A DNA stretch of 64,000 nucleotides, taken from Porphyra umbilicalis (lineage: Eukaryota > Rhodophyta > Bangiophyceae > Bangiales > Bangiaceae). The stretch spans positions 248,001 to 312,000 of the forward strand of contig KV918775.1 in the NCBI GenBank assembly GCA_002049455.2, read 5' to 3'. Shown piece after piece: positions 1 through 9,114 of this stretch. Positions within the stretch are counted from its first letter, which is position 1; every line of letters begins with the position of its first letter. Both the position numbers and the translations under genes were made by a program. Under the pieces are notes generated by a model. The model worked only from the letters and a program-made list of their open reading frames with translations, did not search any database and was not told where the DNA came from.

Positions 1-166
1 CGGCGGCGGGCGGCGCGCCGGCGCGGCGGCGTCGGACTCAGAGTCGCTCCCAAAGACCGATCCCGGACCAAATCGGCCGCAAGAGCCCGATTTACCCGGG
101 ATTGCGAGGCACTGGAATTCGGCTGGTGCGGATCAGCCGGTATTTCCAACGACCCCCCCCCCATTG
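1..166. other. Window edge, no gene recognised
   Basis: GC-rich non-coding sequence up to the target-site duplication of the first hAT-type element. No convincing frame, RNA or repeat was seen. Confidence 0.5.
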
Positions 167-498
167 GTGCCCAGTAGGGTTGCTCAGAACGCCCGGGGCG
201 TCGTTAAGGGCGTCGTTAAGGGCGTCACCAGGGCGTCATTTGGGCGTCATGCGCCCCTAACGCCCCAACTCAAAAGGGCGTCAACAAGGCGTCGCGAAGA
301 GGAAGTTTTCAGGGGGGTCCACTTGATTCAGCAGGTGGCGGCTGTCCACCTTGGTTGGGGACAGGCCAGGGTTGAGAGGGGATAATTATAGTCGGATTAA
401 TACACATGACATTTTCACTGTATTGATGCAAGCCATGGATCGGCAGACTATAATTATGCAACGTGTGCACCACGTGTTGGTAGTTGCTTTCCATTTAC

Positions 499-2334
499 TC
501 ATGTAAAGTTGTGTTTAAGTACTGTAATTGGAGTCGGCACGTGCTTGCCCCACGTCACCCACCAGCGCAGCGGGTCACGCACGGTGGACACCTCCCACAC
601 AACGTCCAGCGCAAACCGCCCCCCCGCCTTGGACTTGAACTGCGCGTACTCATGCATGATGTGCTCTTGTGTGGTCCGGCTATACGACGCGGGCAGGCTG
701 CTCTCGTCGTCGACAACGTCAAGCGCCAGCGCTACCTTGACGTCGTGCGCCGCCGCCAGCTCCTTGATAACCGCAAAGGCCTCGGTGGCCTCCGCCGCGT
801 CCGGTTGCTCTGCCGCGTCGGTATACCGGGGGTCAAGCAGGTACGCCAAAGAGTGGATGGGCCGCAACGTGTACCGCTCCCGCTCCTGCAGGCACCGTAG
901 CGTGTGCTGCTTGAAGCGCAACCGGTCGCCACCGTCGCCCCGCCCGCCGGGGACGTCGTAGTCGAAGTTGCCAAAGTGCGCCTCCACCTCGTAGAAGCTA
1001 CGGCGCACAGACCCGAGCCCGCGACCGTTCGCCTGGCCGCTGTCGAGCGCCGTGGCAAGCGGCCGAAGCAACTTGACCAGCAACTTCAGAGCCCCCCACT
1101 TCTCCTCGTCCCGCACCGCCTTGGCCGCCTCCTCCGCCGCCCCTCTCTGCTCGGTCGTGCCCCCCCGGAGGCACTGTGACTTGAACGCGGCGTCCACGAC
1201 CGCCTTCTCCATCGCGTCTTGGGTGTCCGCCAACGACGAGGCAGCCACCAGCTGCGACTTCCACCTCGTCGTGGCGGGCCGCTGTAGCTGGATGACCTTT
1301 CCGTCATACTCGGCGCGCTGGCACCGCTCGAGCACCATCTTGGGGAGATTGTGGTTCCTCCAGTACTGGGTCATGTGGTTGCAAAAAGCCACCGCGTCCG
1401 CCAGCGCCCCGTACTTGCACAGGTCAGAGAAGAGGAGGTCAAAACAGTGTGCCGCGCACGGCACCATCAGCATCCAGGGGTACTCCTCCTGAAGGCGGCC
1501 CCAGACGGCACGCATCTTGGGCTCCGTATCCGACACAAAAGCACATACGCTCCTCTTGCCCAGCGCCTCGATGCGCTTCATGAAGAACGCCGCCGTGTTG
1601 TCGGCCGTGTGCCGCTGCTCGGGCCACATGCCCGTCTCCACGTACAGCGGCTCGGGGGTGAAGAGCATGACGTTGCAGATGCTGTTGCGCTGCCGGTCCG
1701 TCCAGCCGTCACCGCCAATGATGATGTCCCCAGCGGCCACACTGCGCGCCACAAACGCGTCCACCAGCACCGACTGCGCTGCAAACTCCCGGTCGTGTAG
1801 GGGACCGGCCAAGAAGAAGCGCGACGGCGGCTTGTAGGCCGCGTTGAGCCCCTTGCAGAAGGCCTGAAAGGCAGGAGCCTCAGTCGTGTGCAGGGGGAGC
1901 GCACTGCGATACAGCCACCGTGCACACCGGGCGTCGAGGTCGGCGCACTCCCTGCTGGACAGCGACCGCACATACGGCGACAGAGGGCCACCGCCGACAC
2001 CAACACCAGCACCCCTACCGCCCGCCCGTCCAGTGCTCTCCGTGTGCATGGACGGCCCCCCCGCAGACGCGTCATGCACCCGGTCGCGCGTCAAGTCGAC
2101 CAGCTGCTCCCGGCGACGGCTGGAGCCCAGGGTGTCCTTGCGCTGGTTGCCGACGAGCCGCTCAAGGAGGATGCGGTACACGTCGGCCGGCGGGGTGCAC
2201 ACCTTGGAGACCACGTGCTTCTTGAGCATCGTCGGATTGCCAAAGAGGGTTTTGGTGCAAAACTTGCACACAAAGCGCCGCGGGTCGTCGGTGGCAGTGA
2301 AGTAGGCCCAGACGGGGTCCTTGGCAGCCCCCAT
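499..2334 (-). CDS. hAT transposase, BED zinc finger + DUF659, C-terminally truncated
   Basis: Reads about 611 codons from the ATG at 2334. The open frame extends to 2814, but that part is low-complexity and overlaps the subterminal repeats. The start MGAAKDPVWAYF matches where a BED finger normally begins. A BED-type C2HC finger is visible (C23, C26, H40, C46). It is followed by a DUF659-like/RNase H-fold region with GDGWTDRQRNS and the segment CAAHCFDLLFSDL, typical of BED-hAT transposases of plants and algae. The C-terminal hAT dimerisation region is missing: after WVTWGKHVP the frame runs into about 10 unrelated residues because of the internal deletion. Copy 2 retains that region (GERSFSN and flanks). 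This copy is therefore probably unable to act alone. The frame is otherwise open. Confidence 0.85.
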   Translation of the reverse strand: MGAAKDPVWAYFTATDDPRRFVCKFCTKTLFGNPTMLKKHVVSKVCTPPADVYRILLERLVGNQRKDTLGSSRRREQLVDLTRDRVHDASAGGPSMHTESTGRAGGRGAGVGVGGGPLSPYVRSLSSRECADLDARCARWLYRSALPLHTTEAPAFQAFCKGLNAAYKPPSRFFLAGPLHDREFAAQSVLVDAFVARSVAAGDIIIGGDGWTDRQRNSICNVMLFTPEPLYVETGMWPEQRHTADNTAAFFMKRIEALGKRSVCAFVSDTEPKMRAVWGRLQEEYPWMLMVPCAAHCFDLLFSDLCKYGALADAVAFCNHMTQYWRNHNLPKMVLERCQRAEYDGKVIQLQRPATTRWKSQLVAASSLADTQDAMEKAVVDAAFKSQCLRGGTTEQRGAAEEAAKAVRDEEKWGALKLLVKLLRPLATALDSGQANGRGLGSVRRSFYEVEAHFGNFDYDVPGGRGDGGDRLRFKQHTLRCLQERERYTLRPIHSLAYLLDPRYTDAAEQPDAAEATEAFAVIKELAAAHDVKVALALDVVDDESSLPASYSRTTQEHIMHEYAQFKSKAGGRFALDVVWEVSTVRDPLRWWVTWGKHVPTPITVLKHNFT

Positions 2335-2693
2335 GGCACGCGGGGGGGCGGGGGCGGGAGGGAGGGGCGCGGGGGGGGGGTTGGCGTGGCGCTGGGGGAG
2401 GGGGGGGCGGGGGCGTCGGGGGCGGGAGTGGTCCGGGTGTAGCGGGATGAGTGGCCTGGACGTGGGGGGGAGTGGGCCCCTGTTGTGCCCCCCGCTCTTA
2501 TGTGGAGGGGGGGGTAGGCGGTGGGCGACGGCCGCGCATGAGCACTGTGCACCTGGGAGGGGGGCTCGGGCAGGCGGTGGGCAGTGTGGCGTGCGGGGCA
2601 GGCACGAACGCCCGGCGGGAGCTGTGCCCGCAGGCCCCCCCAGTGCTCCAGCCACAACGCGCACTGGCGACACAGCCAGTGCCGCCGCCCCCC

Positions 2694-2815
2694 GCGAAAT
2701 GGCTGCCTGGCATTGCCCGCAGCGCCGCCCCCCCCAGCGAAACGGCTGCCTGGCATTGCCTGCAGCCCCCCCCCCCCCCGCGAAACGGCTGCCTGGCATT
2801 GCCCGCAGCGCCACC
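2694..2815. repeat. Subterminal 43-bp tandem repeats of hAT copy 1
   Basis: Three units starting at 2694, 2737 and 2780 share a core GCGAAACGGCTGCCTGGCAT (first unit GCGAAATGG) and are separated by C-runs. The same three units occur in copy 2 at 56539, 56582 and 56622. Position next to the TIR and conservation in both copies suggest transposase-binding repeats (inference). Confidence 0.8.
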
Positions 2816-3213
2816 GTAAGCTCGCGCCATTGCCGGTGACAAGGTAGATCGCCAGGCGAAACGGTCGGAATAAAAGTTTATATATATTGGAACGTGGAAC
2901 GCATAAGTCTTCCACAAATGCTTACCATAACTATACTGTCAGCCTTTATATAATTATACTGAAATGAAACCTTCAGCGGATGAGTACACCGTAAACTTGC
3001 AACCCTGGGACAGGCACCCAGTCTGGACACAAAAATGAGATATGAGAGCGTGATATGGGTGCTACTTGAACGATATGGCGAATATTGAGGGTGCTACTTG
3101 GGGCGTCGTGAGGGCGTTTTGGCTGCCTAATGGGGCGTCAGTAAGGCGTCATATCCGTCGCGCGCCCCGGACGCCCCCGAAATAGGGGCGTCGTGTGCAA
3201 CCCTAGTGCCCAG

Positions 3214-4245
3214 AGCGCGATTGCTTTGGCCGTCGATTGTGAACGTCACCTATGCCTCGGCCTGATCCGCTCCGCCCCCCGGTCCGCCAGCCCCCCTGCT
3301 GTTTCTCGTACAGAGTGAAGTTCCTACAAGTGTTTCCACGCCCACAGATCTGCATACGAGGCTCTGATCAGGCACGACCGTGCTCCCACCCCCCGCACTT
3401 CAGCCTCTGGGAAGGGTCAAGCGAGGCGCGGAAGGGCGCGCTGCCACGGACAAACGGCACGGCGGGGGTTTGCATGCTACCCCCGGCACAGCAGTCGCTT
3501 ATCTTTTCCTCCCCACCCCAGTCGCAGGGATGCCCGATGCGCACGTGCCAGCGACAACCCTCACCCCCCCCCCCCAACAGCCATTCAGCTGGTCTTGCAA
3601 GGAAATCGACTCAGGACACGCTCCAGCGGGCGCTTACAGTATTCCTGTTGCAATCGCAGAGGAAGGACCAGCCAGGATTTTAATGCCTACGGAGTTCGGG
3701 CCTTCCAGACCTTCCAAGACCATGAACACAGCTGTTCGGCGCAGCTCCTCTACGCGCTCGCCTGAAGCAATACGCCCAGCTCTTGTGAGGTTATAACCAT
3801 AGACATTTCGCCTCCTGTAGCTCTCCCCCCCCCTTCGACTCTTTGCCTTGTACATCTCCCCCCCTGTTGCGGGCAAGCAGCGGCACTGTTGTTGTTGTGG
3901 CGGTCTGTTTCCCGTGCCGAGACTGAAGCTGCCCTCTCGACCACTCCTGGACTCCGAGAAGCGGGGGGACAAAATAGCAGACTTGAAATCCTGAATTTGT
4001 TGCTAAAGAGCCATTGAGAGCTCAGGTAGCACAGTGGTAAAAAGGCGAGACGGGGGGGCAGTGTAACAAGTCAGGGAAGCGTTCGACGTCGTCCGCAGTT
4101 CGAGACTCGCTAGTGACCATTCCTCCCTTCAGCGAAGTGCCATACGGCGAACTAACTTTTCGCAATCTCACATGAATCGTACAGTCACTCTCAGCCAATC
4201 ATCCTTGGAACCTGTCGTGTCTCATTATAAGGGATATGGGGCAGG
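3214..4245. other. Intergenic, no gene recognised
   Basis: Mixed-composition sequence with only short overlapping frames on both strands. No domain, tRNA or repeat was recognised. Confidence 0.5.
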
Positions 4246-4247
4246 TA

Positions 4248-5429
4248 TTGCTGATCCCCCAATTCTGTCCTCATTCCCTGGCCTTTAGGACAGGGTGCTC
4301 TCAAAGTGTAGTGAGGCACACATATACTTAGAGAATGGGACTTGATCTCCGTTTCAGAGGTGGCAGTCTGCATTCGTGTCCTCAGGGATCTGAGGGCGTG
4401 GCAGCGTTGGAAGGGTCGCGATGACGCTAAAAAGCGAATAGAGTTACGTGGCTGAGAAGGACTCTCCTGCCACAAGGGCCACAGGGCCCGGACGGCGTCT
4501 GCCCCTCTGCCCCCCCCCACCGCCCCGAGTTGCGCACGGCAACCGCGCGCAGCGACTTCCGAGGTTCGACGCGCCCACGATAACCCGCGGGTGATCGTGC
4601 CTGCGCGCCGTCTTCTGTTGCGGCGGCGCGTCGGCGGTTGCTGACGCCACCTAGCGGCGCGGTTGGGTGCGCCCCATCGCGCGACGATCAGTCCCACCCA
4701 CCTGCCCGTGCGCCGTGTCGGCCTCCCTGCCCGCCGTGCGCAGGTGCGCTGCGCGGCGGAGTGGCGCCCTTTCTCTGGGTGTCGCGCGACGCCGGCGGAC
4801 CGCCGCCGCTGCTGAGGCGGCGGCGGCATCCCTTTCCCCGCCCCACATTCTCCCCGCCACGGCAGCGTGGCTGTACGTGCCCCCGTGCGCGCTCGCGGCT
4901 ACGGAGCCGACCGGCATGCTCGGTGTCGATGCGTCGCCGAGCGCGCCACCGCCCTGAAGGCCAGGGTATTGCACGCACGTGCCTGGAATTGCTGATCCCC
5001 CAATTCTGTCCTCATCGCCCCGGAACGGTAGTGGAACGGCAATGAAAGCAGATCTCTCATTGGTCGAGCAGTCCGACAGCAGTGCATGTCCGGCCCGATC
5101 TTTACAGAATGTGCCCGTACGGCCCCCAATCGCACAATCGACGCCTTCGTTTTTCTGCACTTTTCTGCGTACCTCCCGGAAAGTCTCGATATCCCAACGA
5201 TTGCGGGCCGGTTGCTCCCTTGACACCGAAGGGGTCGGAAGAAAATCTCGAGAAAAAGAAGGATCTCGGTTCTGCACGGAAATGGCGGAGGGAGAGCCAA
5301 TAGGACGCCTCAGATTCGTGCTGAGCAGCTGTTTACGGCTGCGTTTAACCAATAGATGGCCAGTTCCACAAGAACCGAACCGCCAGGATCCGTTCCTGGT
5401 CGACGAGGACAGAATCGGGGGATCAGCAA
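4248..5429. mobile_element. TA-flanked inverted-repeat element, non-coding
   Basis: The left end TTGCTGATCCCCCAATTCTG (from 4248) recurs inverted at the right end (TTGCTGATCCCCC then GATTCTGTCCTC, read on the minus strand from 5429). A TA dinucleotide lies immediately outside each end (4246-4247 and 5430-5431). A third direct copy of the left motif lies internally at 4989. This is the layout expected of a Tc1/mariner-type non-autonomous element, possibly a composite or tandem insertion. No transposase was recognised inside; 4440-4950 is GC-rich and of unknown origin. The alternative pair is the internal copy with the right end (4988-5430). Confidence 0.55.
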
Positions 5430-5685
5430 TACGCTCCCGCATCAACGTGTCCGACCCCATTTAGCGCATCTCCACCAATGCAGCCAACCGTCAAACCCAA
5501 CGGCGTAACGTGTGGCGCTTTCACTGGCTCTCCAAACGCAGAGCGATAACTAAGAAGGTCACGTCTCAACCTTGAGCTCGCCACTGCGTCTCTGGCGGTG
5601 GGCCTCTTTTGTGGCACGCCAGTATTCCCGCGGACGGCCTGCAGAGAATCTCCGTGACTGCCAGATCGTCACACATCTGTCAGCA
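5430..5685. other. Spacer between repeats, no gene recognised
   Basis: No recognisable feature was seen in this short stretch. Confidence 0.4.
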
Positions 5686-6012
5686 TGCCACGGGTCACGC
5701 TTTCCATTGGATTTTGTTGTCCGAGCACCGAACCAGGGGTTGGCCAAACGACTGGGCGCGTCTCCAAACAGGCCTGTTTGGAGTCGTGCTGCCGTGGATG
5801 CTCCAAAACTATGGTGATCCCGTGTGTTGAGCTCGAGATGGATTAGGCATCTAGAAAATGTGAGGCGTGCTATTTTTGGGCCGTCACACGACCGTCACAC
5901 CCTAGTTTTTGCGCGCATCCCAGAAACCAATGCTCCAACAGTCCAAAGGGCCAAATGGTGCCTCGCTTGGCTGTTTGGACGGTTTGAGCCATTGTTGGAG
6001 ATGCTCTTAGGC
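5686..6012. repeat. Dispersed repeat family R1, copy i
   Basis: This stretch aligns with 39372-39712 in the same orientation. Shared blocks include GCCACGGGTCACGC, CCAAACAGGCC, CCGTCACACCCTAGTTTT and an end block with TTGGAGATGCTCTTAGG versus TGGAGACGCTCTCAGG. It is rich in CCAAACA/TGTTTGG motifs in both orientations. No coding capacity is evident. It is probably a MITE or other non-autonomous transposon; the exact ends and superfamily are not established. Confidence 0.6.
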
Positions 6013-7309
6013 TTCTTTTCAACCAAATCAAATGACGTAAGTACAACGCATAACTTGCTTTCAGAAATGGGTCCTGCGCCCGACCGACCCCATTCCCGAC
6101 CGGAAATCGGGTCGGTCCGAAGCCGACCCTAATCTTCTATGCTCTCTCATTGGTCGAACGATTCGAAACAGTATAGAAGATAGCACTTTTAAGCGAGCAA
6201 CGTGTGGGCCCACGATCAGCCTTGGTTTTCTACAATCATTCAGAAACGAGAAATTGTCGATCTGGACCACTCCTCTCGAAAGCGGACCCTCGGCTCTCGC
6301 GAGATGTTTTGGTTACGGCGTGCACATAGGGAGACGCGTTGGATCGATTGCGTCTGCGACGCTCCCACGCATCGCTCACAGGGCCATCTGAGAGGGGGGG
6401 GGCTATCGAGCCAGGTATGCTGCGCCTGCGTTGGGCCTTTCTGGGGGCCCAAGTGGAGGGGGGTCGTGGCGCGAGGGCGGCACGGGCCGTCGTCAAAGCC
6501 GCGTGGAGGGGCGAGATCGGGCCGGTCGCTGTGCCACAGCAATTGGGGCGCCCTTACAGCTGGCTGAGGGGGTGCGGGAGCCTGAACGGTCGCCCCTGGA
6601 CGGCGGGAGCTGCGATCGGTGCCGTCTGGAGGGGGGTGGCCGCCGAGCCACCGTGCGTCAGTGGCAGGGGCCCGCACGAGCGCTGCCTGGGGGGGTGGTG
6701 GGGGGCCATCCCGGCGCGCGGCGCCTGGGGGGGGCGGTGGGGGGGCATTCCGGCGGGCATCAGCGGTGGGGGGGTGTGCTGGGGTGGCTGTGTGCAGTGA
6801 TTGGCCGGACGCGCCATTTAGAGGACGGCACGGGCCGCCCACCATTTTTTACCGCCGTCGTCACCCCCATCCCGTCGCCACCGAGTTTTGCCCACCCACC
6901 ACGCCCGTGAGCACGGCCAACGCGACCCCTCCCCCATCCCACCGGCCATGCGCTCCGCTCGCATCGCTCTGCTCTTCCCTCCCACTCGCCCCACCTCCCC
7001 ATCCGGACGCTATCTGCACACGCCTGTCGCTATCTGCACGCGCGTGCATCTCCATCTTCACCCCCCACCTCTCGTCGCTGGCTTGGCTCCCCTCTTCTTC
7101 ACGATCTCTCTGGACGCGCGCGCTGCTCGCACCGCTCGCCCCCCCCCGTCTCCCCCTCCTCCATTTTCACGACGCACTGCGCGCCTCTATTGCTTTCCCC
7201 ATCCGCGTACTGGGCCCCAAGGGGACCGGTCGTCGGCGTCGCTGATCTCGTTATGGACGGCGTGGAGGAGGAGTTCTTGGCCACCGCGGCAGTGCTGGCT
7301 GAGGACATT
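6013..7309. other. Intergenic, low-complexity G-rich/C-rich tract
   Basis: G-runs dominate 6390-6790 and C-rich CT tracts dominate 6840-7190. Long alanine/proline frames occur on both strands, as expected from composition. No domain was recognised. The C/T-rich part could be a promoter or 5' leader interrupted by the adjacent Copia fragment, but nothing proves it. Confidence 0.4.
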
Positions 7310-8758
7310 GAGCACCACGGTTCCGACGCCCGCCGTGGCTACGGACCCCTTGTCACCCATGGTGACGCTCCGTCCCGTGGTCGTATGGTAGTCGTCGAAG
7401 CACCCGCGCACCCAGCACATGTGTGCAGACGCCGCAGAGTCTACAAGCCACGACTTGGCGATGTCATCGGTGTCAGCTGCATTGCCTACCAGACAGATGG
7501 CGTCGTCGCTGTCGCTACCATCGTCAGCCGCAATCGCGGCCACCTTGTCCTGTCTCTGCTTCTTGGCCTTGAGCTCTGGGCAATCGCGAGAGATGTGCCC
7601 AAACGTATGGCAGTAGTAGCACTCGATCTTGGAGAGGTCACCACGGCAGCCTTGACCTCGATAGTTGGCGCCGACGAGTGCCATTTCACAAATGCGCTTG
7701 ATCGCCGGTGACTTGTCCGCCTGACGCCGCTCCTCCTGAAGCAAGCGGCTCTTGACAAAGTCGAGGCTCAGCTCGTACTCGCCATTGGCGTCGAGAGCCA
7801 CCAGCAGGTTCTCGTACTTGGACGTCAGCCCGTTGAGGACGCTCATAGCAACGTCCATCTCCGTCACCTCGCCGCCCATGGCCTTGAGGTTCTCGCCGAG
7901 GTTGTGCACGCGGTTGAAGTAGCCCAGCATGCCCTCGCCGACGGTCATTTCGACGGTGTAGAACTCGCGTCGCACCTTCATCTTGTTCATCAAACTCTTG
8001 CGCTGGAAGACACCTTGCAGCGTCGACCACATTTCCGCCGTCGTCTTGCAGCCCGACACGTGCTCGAGCTGCTCAGATCCAAGAGTGAGCCCGATGATGG
8101 CGCTCGCCCTCGTGTCTCGACGCTTCCGCACCGCCAACTCGCGGGTCTCCCCGTCCGTCGGCTTGCCGTCTTCGTCAAGCATATCGTCCAGGTCGCGCAG
8201 CGCGAGGACCATCTTAATGCACTGACGCCACTCGTGGAAGTTCGTCTCCATCAATTTGTCAATCTTGATGCCGCCCAAGCCGGCAGCGCCTCCGTCCATC
8301 ATGTCTTATTGTCGTAGCGCCCGACCTTGCCGAGCTGTGCGCCTTGACCGTCACGTCCTTGAACCACCGTGACCTCGTCCTCTTCGCACTTGACGTGACC
8401 GCCGCGACACCAGCCGGCACACCTTGCTCTTGTCACAGCCCCGGCTCTGGGCCCATAACCTGTTGAAACGCAGTGGGGATAGGGGTTGGGGGACCACGGT
8501 GAAGCGGTTGAGTGGCTTGAGCTTGTGTGTGTGTGTGCGAACGTGCTTTGTTGGTTGTCCTCAAGTTCGCCCGCCTCTCCCAACTGAGAGCACCTCTCAA
8601 ATAGTCCCCACCGGCCCAATTTCTCCCTCCTCTCGCGCCCACACCGACGCCCACGCCCTCGCACCAAATCGAATCACTTACCAAATCAAAAGGCACTAGA
8701 GCAAAGCGAAGATCAAATCCAAAACATGCCAAAAGTAACGCCCCAAGATGACCCAACA
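7310..8758 (-). mobile_element. Truncated Ty1/Copia retrotransposon (LTR, gag, start of protease)
   Basis: A fossil Copia element on the minus strand. Parts in order: a 5' LTR at 8461-8758 (298 bp, begins TGTTGGGTC and ends TTTCAACA in element orientation); an adjacent primer-binding region (GGTTATGGGCCCAGAGC); a gag region from about 8302 with a UBN2-type gag domain and a CCHC zinc knuckle (CYYCHTFGHISRDC); and the beginning of the aspartic protease (WLVDSAASAHMCW). The remainder of pol and the 3' LTR are absent, so it is broken. The protein is closely related to the more complete Copia at 29614-34285, but its LTR is a shorter, diverged version. Age cannot be judged from one LTR. Confidence 0.88.
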
Positions 8759-8865
8759 CAAATGTGTGCATTTTGACCACGTCTTGCAAAGGTACCATGT
8801 GGGGTACCATAAGGGTCCCCGACCATCATCCATCCGCAAACCGACAGTGGAGTCGGCGACGAGCA

Positions 8866-9114
8866 TCACAGTCCGACACCTTCGGCCTTGCCGCCCTTGC
8901 CACCCTCGCGCGTGCCGCCGGGCGCGCCGCCGACGTTTCCGCCCTTGCCGTCCTTGCGCGTGCCGCCGGGCGCGCCGCCGGCCTTAGTGCTCTTGCAACC
9001 CTTGCGCGTGCCGCCGCCCTTGCCGCCCGTGCCGCTGCCCTTGCTGCCCTTGCCGCCGCCGCGCTTAGCCGCCGAGCTTGCCGCCTGCGCCGCCGGGTTG
9101 GTCGCTCGCGCCAC
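8866..9114 (-). repeat. 48-bp tandem repeats in a Gly/Lys-rich frame
   Basis: GCGCGTGCCGCCGGGCGCGC-type units start at 8908, 8956 and 9004, an exact 48-bp period that decays rightwards. The minus-strand frame reads a Gly/Lys/Thr-rich repeat (GGAPGGTREGGKGGK) of 16 residues per unit. The plus strand reads alanine-rich. Both strands are open because of composition, so coding status is uncertain. A small glycine-rich protein is possible. No signal peptide or neighbouring exon was identified. Confidence 0.45.

Larger units (their letters stand above)
367..3007 (-). mobile_element. hAT transposon copy 1 (internally deleted)
   Basis: Terminal inverted repeats are CAGGGTTG (367-374) and CAACCCTG (3000-3007). 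An identical 8-bp duplication, GGACAGGC, lies at 359-366 and 3008-3015, so both ends are exact. The element is 2641 bp and closely related to copy 2 at 53844-56849 (3006 bp). It lacks about 365 bp near the left end that copy 2 has. The junction is near 528-536, where copy 2 sequence from about 54008 to 54376 is missing. The transposase is on the minus strand. The intact target duplication suggests a fairly recent insertion. It sits inside the small hAT-type element 175-3205. Confidence 0.93.
175..3205. mobile_element. Non-autonomous hAT-type element (MITE), split by a nested hAT transposon
   Basis: The element starts TAGGGTTG (175-182) and ends with the inverted copy CAACCCTA (3198-3205). It is flanked by an identical 8-bp duplication, GTGCCCAG, at 167-174 and 3206-3213. 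Eight-bp target duplications and short AGGGTTG-type ends are standard for hAT elements. Without the nested transposon (367-3007) and its 8-bp duplication it is about 382 bp long and has no coding capacity. Its subterminal parts are packed with GGGCGTC-type motifs on both sides (about 195-295 and 3095-3195). These could be transposase-binding repeats, which is an inference. Its ends resemble those of the nested element (TAGGGTTG versus CAGGGTTG), so it may be cross-mobilised by it. Confidence 0.88.

Noticed and set aside
2335-2814. 160-residue N-terminal extension of hAT transposase copy 1
   Set aside because: Low-complexity translation of subterminal repeats and C-runs. The BED domain starts right after the ATG at 2334.
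8880-9060. CRISPR-like array (regular 48-bp spacing)
   Set aside because: Units are contiguous tandem repeats without unique spacers, in a eukaryotic context.
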